A stretch of DNA of 64,000 bases. Origin: Atrichornis clamosus. Taxonomy: Eukaryota > Chordata > Aves > Passeriformes > Menuridae. Each line of letters opens with the position of its first letter. Position 1 is the stretch's first letter. A program made the position numbers and the translations under genes. Location: NCBI GenBank assembly GCA_013400975.1, contig WBMZ01008682.1, positions 124,001 through 188,000 on the forward strand, in the 5' to 3' direction. Below are positions 1 through 13,200 of this stretch, piece by piece. The notes under the pieces were generated by a model. That model was not told the origin of the DNA. It made no database searches and saw nothing but the letters and a program-made list of their open reading frames with translations.

Positions 1-1115
1 TGAAGCACAGTATAGGTATAAGCATAGTGTACTGTGTGAATGTGCCTGAAATGAGCCGGTTTTCTAAAACTGATATGCTTTTCGTTAGGAAATCTAGAGC
101 AGATTTACTAATTTTCCATGTCTGCTGAGATGTGTAAACACAGACAAATCATCTCGATTTATCTATTTATAAATTGTTGGGAGTTTGTTTGTATAAAAAC
201 TGAGTTTGAGTTACAAAACAAATAAACAGGTTTACTAGAAAAAAATGGCATTATTTGTGAACTTTTAAAACAAGAGTAATTTGTTACATGGTAGAATTTG
301 AAGAATAATCATCAAAACAAACAAAAACTTTTCCAGTTGTTGTGTGAGAAAGAAGGAAGTGTTGCCTACTACCAAATTACAATCTGTAGTTACACATCCT
401 GCTCTTTCAAGTATGTTGCCAGTTGAAAGAAGGAAAGAACATAAAGTGCATTTTACACATAGACAATATGTATAATAAATGAATTAATAATGTCTTTGTA
501 TATCTAAATAGTGTCTATCTAAATTGTAAGTATAGGGTAGCATGTTTGGTCATAATCTGAGGCAAAATGGCTTAATGGATTTTTCCCTCAAGAGTGTTTC
601 TAACTAATTGGAATGAATTCATTTAAGTAATCTCTTTTAATAAGATTGAAAATAGCTAGTATAGATTCTCAATATAGGCAGTCTAATTCCTTTCACAGTA
701 TTGTATTCCCAAGGCACAGAGTTTAAATAGATTTTTATCTTCTCCTGTGTGAACTTGGTGGCTAATTGTCTTGCTCATTGTTGCCATTTGCAATATTGCA
801 TGAAAAGTGAGATTTAAACTGGATAGAGAAAAAGTGACATATTCATTATCATGAGAGGAAAGAGGGAGAACTCTGATTCAACTTCTACATCTTTCATCAT
901 AAAACTGAATGCTAAAAACAAAGTGTGCATTTTGAAATGCCATGGTGTTACTTCAAAGCTCAATGCTTTTGTTGCCTGCTTGTCTCTTCCTCACATGTGT
1001 CTTCATGGCTTGCTTGTTACATGTGGCAAATGGCTTAATAGCATTTTATAGTGCACACATGGAATGTAAATTTTCTCCATGGATCTGTAACAGTGAAATA
1101 CGTTTATTCTTTTAG
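1..1115 (+). other. PROM1: PROM1 intron, 5' end outside the window
   Basis: This AT-rich sequence precedes the first visible coding exon and ends in the acceptor TTCTTTTAG. I see no exon, recognisable repeat or RNA gene in it. Short ORFs such as 851-1051 have no splice or homology support. Confidence 0.8.
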
Positions 1116-1275
1116 ATATCAAAAGTGTGCTGGAATCCATTGGTTCAAATATTACTACCTTCACACAAACACTCCCTGTTCAGAAGATTTTAGCAGATTT
1201 GATGGTGTATCTTACGCAGAGTGAAGCATATGTTCAAGATTATTTTCCAGTAGTGGAGCAGTATGATTTCTACAG
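1116..1275 (+). CDS. PROM1: PROM1 exon, end of extracellular loop before TM3
   Basis: The acceptor TTTTAG is followed by a split codon, then [15 protein letters not shown] and the rest of the exon to EQYDFY. This matches the human segment IKRVLNSIGSDIDNV to EEYDSY. The donor is GTACGT. One NIT glycosylation sequon is present. The exon is 160 bp and ends with two bases of an Arg codon. Confidence 0.95.
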
Positions 1276-4200
1276 GTACGTACAAGAAATAAGGCAGGAG
1301 TGAAGTACTACCCGTTGTTAACACTTCCTAGTATTTTAATGTTCTGTAAAAGCAAGTAAACTATTAATGATGAACACAGTGAAACAAAGGTGCTTTAAGG
1401 CAGTTGTTACTGGCATTTTGGTAAACGCCAGAAATGCAGCTAATCAATAACTGGATGCTGTTTCACCACAGAGCAAGTGGTGGTTTCTACTCTGTAGACC
1501 CTCAGGTATTTTTCAGGAAGCACAGATATAGGTAGATGTTGAAGATGTAACATCTAAAAGAATTGATTGGTTCATAATGCCAGGGTGGCTTTTTGTCTAG
1601 GGCTTGTTTTCATTGAGTTACTGGTAAACTGTGAGAGCATAGGACTAGAGAGACCTTGAAGCCAATCCCATGTTACTGAACTTTTTGTTCTGCAGAGGAG
1701 GAGTAGCAGGGATTCTACTTCACACCTTGTAAATCTTTGTGCACCCATGCTTGTCCCTACTGGTGTAGTACTTGTCCTTATGAATGCATGGGTTGATTTT
1801 ACCTTGAGAAGAACATACTCTTTCCGTTTGAGACATTTGTGACTCTCATAGTTGAGTAACCTCATATTTTGAAGTGTAAAGCTTTTCATTTCATACTATC
1901 GACCTTTTTCCAAATTTAGTCATTTCTGTCCTCAAGCTCATCAAAGTCTCCCTACATTTTGTTTGACACTTTAGTTGATTTTATAATCAATATTTGCTTC
2001 TATGTTTGTGTCATAATCAGTTTCACTGCTATAGAATGTGTGTTGCTGTCTCTAATGCAGTGTTAAATACAAGTGAGCAGAACTCTGAACTTTTAGAACC
2101 TTACTTAGAACCTTATCTTTAGCTCAGTCCTTACCTGACAATTTTTGTGGTGAGCCTTAATTTGACAAATAAATCACTATTTTCCTTGAAGCTCATATTG
2201 CATTTAACCAAATAAATATCGTTTTATTCTGCTACAGGAGAATATATCTCATCTACATGGCACTTAAGTGCCTGTTTTTGTCAAACCTAACCTAGCAGTA
2301 CTTCAAGTACAAATGAAACCAATAAGCCTGTAGTTGTTCAAATTACTTTTTATCTATTCCTTTCTTAATTACAGATGCCTTTTTTGTAGTTCTTAGTAAG
2401 TATTCTTGTATAAATATACCTGTCAGCATTAATGTTTTTCTTCTTATTGGCAGTGCATGTTCTTTATAATATTTCTTCTACAAATTTTTCTCTGCAAAGG
2501 TACAGGAAAGAGAAAAGGGAACTTTAAAAATATAAGCTGGAAGAAGTGACAACAGAAGAGAAAAAGAAGTGCTGAGGGAATTGGGAGAGGATGAAAGGCT
2601 AGATATGTAAGGTGTGAATAAATGGAAGTGCTCCAACTACCTGGACAGATAGAACTGTTATGAGATGTAATTAATAAAAATAAAAGTTCATTTCCTATTC
2701 AAGATCTTTCTCCTGATCAAGTTCTGTTAACTGTTCCATACATTGAAAGCAGTCCAATACAGACACAAGGCCGAGGTTTTTACAGCCTTAAATGTAGTCA
2801 TTTACAAATGCAAGCCTAACACAGTGTTCAGAAAGTTACTAAGCTTTACAGTGAGCAACCATGTACTTCATGACCAATGGCCAGTTCACATTCATAAATT
2901 TCTCCATTGCTTCTTGAATAAATTGCTGTTGAACATCTGCTTCCTCTGTGTTGTTTGCTCCACTTGGAGCACTTTGATGCTTCAGCACAGTTCACCTGCA
3001 GTAACTGGGTTTGGGAGCACCTTGTTCCTGTGGCGTTTGTTCCACAGTCCTTCGGTAGCAGCTGACTGCAATCTGACAGTGACTGTGTTCTGGCCCAAAA
3101 TACATGCTAGTGTAGCAAATACTTATTTTCTTTGCTCACATTCAGTGCTCAAACAGAACCACAAGTGGGCCAGTTGTGAATATTGCGTGATGTCTTCTGC
3201 AGGTCTGCACCGTTTTCTTTGTGTGAAAGTAACCAAGAGCTTTGTCTTTTACTCCTTAGGTGGCTGGGTTGTCTCGTTCTGTGCTGCATGGTGGTCCTGA
3301 TTCTGGTCTTTTACTACCTTGGACTGCTCTGTGGTACCTGTGGCTATGATAAACATGCTTCTCCAACAACCAGAGGCTGTATCTCCAACACTGGAGGAAA
3401 CTTTCTTATGGCGTAAGTTTCACTTAGTGAAAGATGGAATAAAGGTACCTGTAGAAGGGTGATTTGTTTGGGTGTTTGAAGGACATAGATATGAAAAGAA
3501 TTGTGTTTGTTACCTATGTATATCTGCTGAGAAAAAACCCCAAAATATTGATTTCACATATTTACACTGCGGGACTTAGGGATTTGGGGTTGTTCTTCCA
3601 TTGAGGATCATAGCTGATGGATAAATGCTCTGAATCTACCCTTTTAAAGGCGAGTGCTGTAGTTAATGAATTTTTGTGTAAGCCCCTTTAGAGACTGCAA
3701 AAACTGGGGACAGAGAATATATAAGGGGAATTTCATTGCTTTTTAGTAGACTTGAGCTTTTGTTAAAAATCTAAAAAAAACCCAGGCGAGGAGACAAGAA
3801 ACACTTGACCTTTTCAGAGCATTTCAGGAGGTTTGAGGTTGAAAAGTGGCTAGTAGTGGTTTTTAGATGCATTTTATGTGACAAATATACAAGGCTGAAA
3901 CCTTTAAGATGTTTCAGAGGGCAAGAACATATTTGGGAAACAGAAGTATTTCAACCATCCATCAGTTTCCATCTGTTACAGCTGCTAACTGTTGATTTCA
4001 CTGTCGCCCAAGTATGTATATATATGCATACACACCATGTTCAAAAAGCAAAAACTTACTCAATTTACTTCTTTTTCAGTGGTGTTGGATTCAGTTTTCT
4101 TTTCTCCTGGGTGCTGATGATTGTAGTGGTGCTGACTTTTGTCACAGGTGGAAATGTAGAAAAACTGGTGTGCGAGCCCTTTGAAGATAAAAATTTATTC

Positions 4201-7200
4201 AAGGTGAAGTTATTCATGTTATTAAACAATTAATAGAATCCCCATGAGTCCCAGTGGTTTTATCAGTTCTGAATGGCATATCATTTTTATAGGACACTTC
4301 AGCTGAGTTTGGATCTGATTTTACTTTCTCCTTACAAACCAAATAGAGACATTCATCCTTTCTTGGTTTAATTTGCTTTGCAGTGTTAATACTGCATGCC
4401 TGTCTTCCTTTGCAGACAGATTTTTCTGATTCAGCATTCCTTAGTGATGGGGAGCTTTAATATTCACTTTCTGCTCCAGAGAGTTTGTATCCACTGCTTT
4501 GCTTGTATTTTCATTAGTGGGTGATAAGCTTAGATGTGGTTATGTGTTAAAAGACTACATATGAATAAATACATGAAGAAACTTGGAATTATAGTAACAT
4601 TACTGAATTTTGTCTTTTAGATTTTGGATACACCTTACTTACTAAATCAACACTGGAAAAACTACCTTGCTGGCATCCTCTTTAAAAATCCGAATGTTAA
4701 CTTGACTTTTGAAAAAGTGTACAGGTATTAGAGTTATGATTAAGATTTAATTCTGTTCATATTTCATTCATTTTTATTTCATTCCATTTATGCATACTGA
4801 TTTTGGGGTCTCTTCCACACTCCATATTTCAGGCACATCCAAAAATCTCACAGGTTCCAGAAGATATTCTGATTTCCTAATGAATCACAAGCAAAAGCAA
4901 ATTTTTCCTATATATGAGTTACTAGAGGTAGTCTTTGCATAATATTGTATGATTCTACTAATCGAACTATTTGATAAAGTATTTTGCATTTTTGAGAAAC
5001 CATTAATTACTTTTCTTATAGACTGAGCTTCAAAAAATATAGCCAGTATTTTTTTTTTCTAAAGGACTGATTTTCTTAGAATAAGAAAACATTGTTAATC
5101 ATTCTCTTAACGCTTGGTCCTCAAGGTGGGTTTTAGGCTGATCTGTGTATTTGTATTTTTTCAGTGATTGCAAGGAAAACAAAGGAATTTATACTTCCCT
5201 TCACCTAGAACACCTGTTCAATATCAATGAGTTTCTAAATATTAGTATGGTAAGTAAAGAAACTGTGAGTGAGTGTGTGTGTGATTGTTTCTGAAGGATG
5301 TTGGCTCTTAAAACACCATTATAGCATGTCTGGGTTTTATGGGATTTTGGTTTTTATACACAAAACATCTTGCAGGGACACAAGAACTGTCCAAGTTAAT
5401 CTGAAAGAAAGAAGTCTGTTTACAAATGAGATAGTTTTTACCAGTTTCAGAGGACCATGGAAGATTTTCTCATGTGCCTTTTTTTATGTGTTGATAATAA
5501 TGTTTGTTTTAACTTTGAAACTTGCATGGAGGATTGAAGTCTAGCATCTTCCAAAGGCTGCTTACAGTGCTTAATGACAGTCTTCTTTTTACAGAAACAC
5601 CTGTCTTGGTGTGTTCTCTTCTGATTCTGGTCAGATTTACATTGATCCAGGATATGCTATACCTTGGTCCTAAGAATGGTTTTGGTTTTGGTCGGAGGTG
5701 GTTGGGATAACGTAAAGTCTCTTCAGTTAAGCTGTAATGATGCAGGACTGCACTGTCATTACAGGACTTTACTAGTTTTGGGGGTGCCAGTAATACTTGT
5801 CTTCATTACAGCAATCCCTCAGGGATATATGTTCTGCCAGGCACCGTACCCACACTTAATAGATACAGACCCTGTCCCAGATAATATACAATGAAAATGA
5901 ACAGGGAAGGTTCGCTAAGGGGCAAAATTATTTTGAGTTTCCACAGCAGTCCAATGGAGGAGGCTGGGAAGAAAGTTAGATTTTCAGATTCCTCAACAAT
6001 AGCTCTTGAGCCAGAGTAGGTAACATAGATCTGGGTGCAGTGCATCCTGCAGAGGACTTCAGGTAACAATAACCAAGCCATCCTTCATCACCACTAAGGG
6101 TATTTAGAGGGGTCTTGTCCAGTCCTGTGACCAATTCAGCAAAGAGTGTCTGTCCTGGCCACAACTGAGATACTGAATTCACTAGGTTTCCTGATTAGGG
6201 CCAGGGGTAAGACGTAACATTCTTGAGAATAACACTTCCTGGACGGGCATTAGTTAAAACAGAATGGAAGGCAAATTGTTACAAAAGATGCATAGGTAGT
6301 TTAGAACATGGCGTGCCAAGGTACTGTGGATACTGCAGGGAAGGGGAGAACATGACCACCGACATTACCTAGTGGATTGTATTGAAGTTAATGGAATGAA
6401 GCTCATGTTAGCAAAAATCAATATGTGTTTCTTCATGGAAAGGAGAAGTCAGCAAGAGCAGGATGCTTTGGGCAGGGGCTGTAGGAGAACGTGCGCTGGT
6501 TGCAAACTACTTTTGTGCTTTCTTTGGTTTCCCTCTCAGTATACAGAAGATGTAGCACTTAAAATTGAACACATTCAGATAAACCTCAGCAAAATCATTC
6601 TGCTGGATGAAATTGGGAAGGAGAATCTTCTGAATTTCAGCTCTACAGGAATAGATGGGATAGACTTTTCAGCATATTTGACAGAGGTGAGACTGTAGCC
6701 ACCCAGAAACATGACTGGAACAAAGTATAAAATGAAATGTTTCTTTAACAATGGGCAAACCAGGAAAAATTGCTTTTGTGTGATAGGCCATGTTTTAGGG
6801 ATCATAAAAGTTGGGCAGAAAGCACTTCAGAAGTTAAAGCCTGTAAATGTTTAACAACATAAAGAGTAGACAGAGTAGGCGGTGTAGTTAAGTGCAAACT
6901 GTCTAATTGTTCACGTCCTGTTTCAGATCAATAAAAGTGTTACCAAGGTTGATCTTCTCTCATTTGCTAATGATTTAGAAGCAAGAGCAGACCAGCTGGT
7001 AAGTTTAATTCAGTAATACAATACTACATCAAATGTATCATTTATATACCATGTAAGTATAAATGTCAAAGGAGACTTTTAATGGGAGAATTCTTACATA
7101 CGTGGTGCATTGTCATGTAAGGAAAAACACTGAAGAACAATGTTGCATATTAGCTGCATTTTGAATGTTGATAATTATGGATTTTTGTATGCCGTTGTAC

Positions 7201-10200
7201 AGTTTCTGCTTTGGAAGTGTATTTTCCTAAGTTCCACTGTTTGCTTGAGAAATGACGGGAATGCTCCATTTGAGTATTTCCTCTTATGCTCTATGTTTGA
7301 AGGTCACAGTTCAAAGAAAAATTGGTTAGATCAAGATGGAAAGAATTATTTCAATTCTTTTTTTCAGTTAGTGACCAGAAGATTTTACAATTAGCAATAA
7401 AATTAATACTGTGGCATCTGATAAGGATTCCAATGAGAACTGGGACTTCATTGTGGAGGGAGAATGCACAAAAGAGTCTTCTCTGAAGGACTTTTTGAAT
7501 GCAGACACATGGACAGTGGTCAGAGGGTATTGCTACAATATTGCCCACAAATGAATTTGCAAGGGGCACAGATCAGTCTTAACGGAGAGTGACCGTTCAG
7601 TTGATCTGTCTGTATGCATGTCAAGGTCACTTCACACAGATTTTTCACAATGGGGGTGCTGGTTTGGACACTGGCCCAGGACAGACTCCTGCATTGCGAT
7701 GCAGGAGGAAGAGTTATGCTGCACACGTACTGCAGTTGCTGGGATCACTGAGGGACACAGCAAAGTGAGGCCACATGGTTTGGAATTTATCGGATATCCA
7801 TCACTCCTCCAGGGGAAAGAAGGCACAAGGAGAGGCTCCTGGTGTGTTTACCCCACCTTTTTGATCACAAAAATAATTTGGTCACACTTGTTGCTGTGGT
7901 TTTTTGTTTGGTTAGGGTTTTTTTCTGCCACAGGTGCACTCATGCCAAGATTACACATCTTGTGGGGATTTTTTGCATTGTACTTAGCATCCTCTCCAAG
8001 CACCGTGAGTGAGCTGCACATTCCCTGCTTACTCATGTGGGTTGTCTGCTAACCTGGACAGATACCAGTATCCTTGGCCATACTTCACTTCCATTTATAG
8101 TTTTTATTGTGCCATTTTGAAGATTATAAAGGTGAGGTGGTTTTACTGTTGCTTTGGGGCTATTTTCTAAGTGAGAGCTGAGATTCTTCAAACATAGTTC
8201 CGTCAAGGAAAATATTTCGTGCTGGTAGGTTGCTTTCCTTGTTTTTTGTAGTAGAATCTTACGGAAGCATTAGAATTGAGACTAGATCAGACAGAGTAAT
8301 TTCTTCATATAAAAGACAAATACAACAGTAAATATGTTCACTATTACAGTGTATGTTTTTATTTCTTCCTTGTGATGCTATTTAGTGCAATCTATGAAAT
8401 AACTAAGAAAAAAAACCCAAACAAGCCAAAACCACATAATATATAATGTATTGCAAAAGTAGATTGTTGAAAGAAATGCTACTGATTTCCAAGGATATTT
8501 TATAATTCTACTTTGTTATTAGCGATAGCTTTTAGAACAATCAATTAAAAAATAAAGCAAAACCTTTTGGAATTACTTAAATTTGAGTGTTTAGTTTGCA
8601 TCTTTTGGGACCTTACACAAAACTGAACACAGGTTTTTACACTGGAAGGAGCAAATGGAATAAATCTTCCATCAAACCAAGAGGGTCAGGATATGGAGGA
8701 GGGAGCAATACTACTGACAGGTGTTATTAGGTAAATGAATTCACCTTGTCAGTACAGAAGATGAAGCATCATGAAACTGCTCAGTGACCCCAGCTGAGTG
8801 CTTACATGAACACTTCACAGGGAGGAAGCACATCTCTGAGCACTGAGGTCTGCCATTATTACACTTCCAAAATGGAGTTGGCAGTGTGTATTCAGTGTGC
8901 ATGCAGGGAGCCAAGTGGTTTTACCATCAAAAGGAAATGAAAAATAAATTTATTTTTGAGAGTAAAACCAAATTTTATAGGATTTTGCAACAGGCATGAG
9001 CTCCAGGCAGGCATTTGTCCTTGAAAATCAGAACACAAACTCATATCTTCTGACTGAAAGGTGGGAGCCACAAAAATAGAAAATAACCTTTCACAGGCAT
9101 CTTTCCAAGTTACTGGCTGAAAATATTTAAATTTCCATGCCTCTCAGAAAGCAGAGGGTGCCTCAGGTTGATGCCCACATTGCCAAAACAAAAGCAAGTA
9201 CCCCTGACTGGGAGATGCTTGTCCCAGCTGGGGCGCAGTGCTGCAGGGTTCTTGCAGTGAAGTCTGCCTTGTGCCGAGTGTGTGGGGGATGTGCTCACTC
9301 TTCTGTATGTAAAATGACTTAGGGCACCATGTGAAAATTGTCTTCAGTTAAATGTGTGCTGATAATGTTATAGCCAGAAAAGCAAGGTAACATGTCTGGT
9401 TTGGTTGTGGAGGTTTGAATTATTAATGCAGTGATTTTTTCCCCTCCTTGTGTTGAGGAATTCAGTTTGCCATATCCCATTTTTAGCATGAGCTGTGCTG
9501 AAAGTGAATGTGCAACTTTCATTGTTTTTTGCTTTGTTGGAAAGCTTTGAGGTTACTGAACAATACTGCATAATTGCATTTTTTGCAGCCAAAAGGAGCA
9601 CTGGAAAATGCCTTAAAAGGACACGCAAACAACATTCGAATGATTCATAACCAGCAAGTCGTTCCACTAGAGCAAGCTATGGTAAAACATTAAAGCAATA
9701 TTGAAACATACTTGTAGAAAATATGAATTTCTAAATCTCTTAAAGAGGTTAAGAAGCTGGACTTCTATAAGCATAAGATTGTGTCAATGAAGAGTAGTCT
9801 GGCTAAAGTATGTGTTTAATAAATAGTTTTCCTACTTTTAATGCTACTGTTTTATAATGCTGTCTAAAAACATGGCCTTTTCGATCCCCATTTTTTTCTA
9901 TAGCTATTTGTGATTATATATGAATAAAAGAGGAAACAGGGGAGAACTTTATAGAACTCTAAGCCTAAACCCCTCTAAGTCACTCATTTTCTTTTTTGCT
10001 TAGCATTTGTCTTCAGTAATAAAAGCAGTTATAAGTCTGACACTTTATTTCTTGGTGTTAGCACCAATACCTAACAGTACTGGAATTGGAAACTCCTGAA
10101 AGTAGTATTTAGAGCTAAAATCTCTTCTATTGATGCTACAAAAGATGTGAAAGAGCTGCTTCTGCCTGACTTTGCCAGACACGGACTTGTATAGTATCAA

Positions 10201-13200
10201 GCTGTGAATCTCCTACATGTCTTGTGTTGCCTTTTCCTCTACATAACGAAGCACTTTCCTCTGCAAATGAAGACTTTTAGTTTGTCCTAGCCTCTGAGAC
10301 AGTATTTCTGTCCTGATCAAAGCCCTCTTATAGAAAAGTACTAGGTCTTCTGGTCCACTCTGATTCTGTGCTGTTCTTTCTAATTAACTCCTAATTATTC
10401 TCATCTCTTTTTTCTTTTACAAAACTGACTGTCAAGAAATATGTTAAAGCTAGGGTAAGTGCTTTCTCCCTTCAGAAATTGCACAGCATAGAATTCTCTG
10501 AACATCTGGGTCTGATTTTAACTGTTCTGTCTTCCCTCCAACTAAATCTTACTCTGTTGCATCTAACTTCAGTTAAATCAGTTGTTGGTAAACTACTGAT
10601 TCAGTGATAAAACCCATAATGTATTAATTTTAATGCAACTGTTGTTACTGTTACATATCATGTGATATGTAGTAATAACAAAGTAATCTATACAAGATCA
10701 AAGCATGAATATAAGGTTAAAATGTGTGGGCTCTTACCTGTGGTAATGACTTGGAACTTTTTCTCCCTTCTTTTCCAATAGAGCACTTTAAATCAGAGCA
10801 TTAGGTTACTGAAGAGGACATCATCTGAACTTATGGTAAGATTTTCTTTCTGGCAACAGGAACGGTTTTGTGTTTTAAATCCTTCCACGACATACACAGG
10901 GCATATATTTTCAGTATAGTTTTCTTCTATTTCTAGCTGTTCTGTTATTGCCAGAGATTGTAATGCACTGAGGTGGTAACATGGATTTAGATGTCTCTTC
11001 TGCACAAAAAGAAAAATTTTTTTGAAAGCATGTTTGGAATGTTTTATGGAGTATGAATTGTAAACTGAATTGTCACGTGATGAAGTAGGCTTCAGTACAG
11101 TTCCATATAGTATGTTATTGATTTTCTTCAAAATGTAGGGTTTTTTTCTAGAATCCTTGAACACAAAACTTTGGGGAAACGACCAAGAAACAAAATGCAA
11201 AAGTACAACTGACAAAAGAGAGCTTTGTGATTCGCATCCTTAACCACCTCTTGTTCACGTCCAGCTCCCACTGGGGTCTGTTTCTTCACGTTGTACTCAT
11301 TACCTTCCTGCTTCATCAGGACCAACCTGCAGCATCAGCCTTGCTGTGGGATCCTGGATCTGTATAGAGGCTTCCTCAGGGCAGCCCATGATTCCCCTCT
11401 AAGTAGTGCCTGCACCACAATGAGACCGGCAGGTCTCACTGTGCCACAGAGGGAGCAGCAGGATGGTTACTTTCTGGCAGCAAAGCTTCTTCAGCAAAGC
11501 CACCAACCTGCCTTGGCTCTGGTAGTAAGAATCCAGCCACACGAGTAATGTAGTCATAGTTACCACAGCTTTATGGTCCATACCTACCTTAGTGCTTCCC
11601 ACTGCAGTTTTCACCTATCCACAGCAGCAGACAAGCCAGGTATCTGTAGGAATCTGTGGTCTGAACCTGGGTAAGGAGGTAAGAAACAATGAAATAATAT
11701 GTTGATAAGAAAGGGATGATGTTTGACTCTAAAGTATATTTAAGAAACATCTCTGTTTTTTCAGGCTCTGAACACTATCCTTTATGTGTATTCTTTGAGA
11801 GACTTTACGGGATTGTACATATATTGAAAAAGCATCTCAGCCCTTTAGCATATTTATTAGGGGCATATTCTGACTGTATAGAATCCTACGTCAGTTGTCA
11901 AGAGTTTTTGTGATAGTATATAGCTCACAGTTTTCTTCCTGTTCCCTTTGTGTGTCTGTAGTGTATAGATAGACATTGATTTCAGTATTTCTACACTTAA
12001 GGAAAGGAAAGAGAGAGGATAAACCTGGAACCTATGTAACTAATTTATATACTAGGATATATAAATTAGTATTGATACATCTTATTTCAGTAATGAGAGA
12101 ATATTGAGATGATCATTAATCCCTAGGCAGGCTTGTGTTCTGTCTGAAATTGCATTTTTTATAAGGTTTTGACAAGACAGTGACTCTGGTTTATCAAGAG
12201 AATATGTTCCTGGCAATGGCTGCAGAGCCATGGCAACAGCCTGCAGGAGATTTGTTTATATTAAACACCATCTCTTCCTCTCCAGGTTAAGGTGAAAAAT
12301 GTCATTAGCGCTGTTAATGCTGCCCAGAATCTCATCAATAACAACGCTTCTCAAGTTATTGTCCAGGTAAGCTCTATTTGATCAAAGTACATACATTTAT
12401 GATGTCACGGAGATAGAGGTTAACTTGCTTTTGTTCTCTTTTATCTGGTCCTAGGAGACAAAAAAGTACATGGATACCATAGTTGGCTACTTTGAGCAAT
12501 ATACTGAGTGGGTCAAGGAGTCGGTAAGGTGCATTTATTTCATTAGGAGAAGTTGTTTAAAAAAAAGAAAAAAGAAAGCTAAACAGAAGTAATAATAAGA
12601 AGGACAATGAAAATGTTACTTTGATAGTATGTTTTATCGTTTCAGTTTTTAATACATTTGTAGTTACTGTGAGTGGGAAAATCGGTCTCCTATAGTTTTG
12701 TTGGGATTGCAGAATAGAAATGATGGGTTGTGTTGGTTGGAATGCGGTGCAAATTTAACAGTACCATTTTCAGAGCTAGCCTGAAATGTACCATTTGTGC
12801 TAATACTGCACCAGACCTGACCCTGCATAGTTCAAATTGATGTCATTGGCATCTTGTTTTATTTTTCTCTCTTCAGCTGCAGCATTTGAGAAAGTAAGCT
12901 GATGTTTAAAAGATTTTCAGTTGATAACTTATTCCATTGGTATTTACTTTGAATTTGGATAGGATAAGACATAACAATTTAGTAAAGTATAACTGTAAGC
13001 AAGTTTAGAGATTCTTATTTTATTCTGTTAGATACTTTAAATTGTATTTTTTTAATCTTTCTTTCAGATTGCCATGGAAGTAGCAACATGCAAGCCTATT
13101 GCCAATGTGATAGATACAGCAGTAGATATTTTTTTATGCAGCTATATAACTGATTCTGTGGTAAGAAACATTTGGTTACTCAGAATTGGGGCATCAAGTG

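Noticed and set aside
2743..3300. 185-codon plus frame
   Set aside because: It overlaps a PROM1 exon in a different frame, has no domain, and the PROM1 reading explains the sequence fully.
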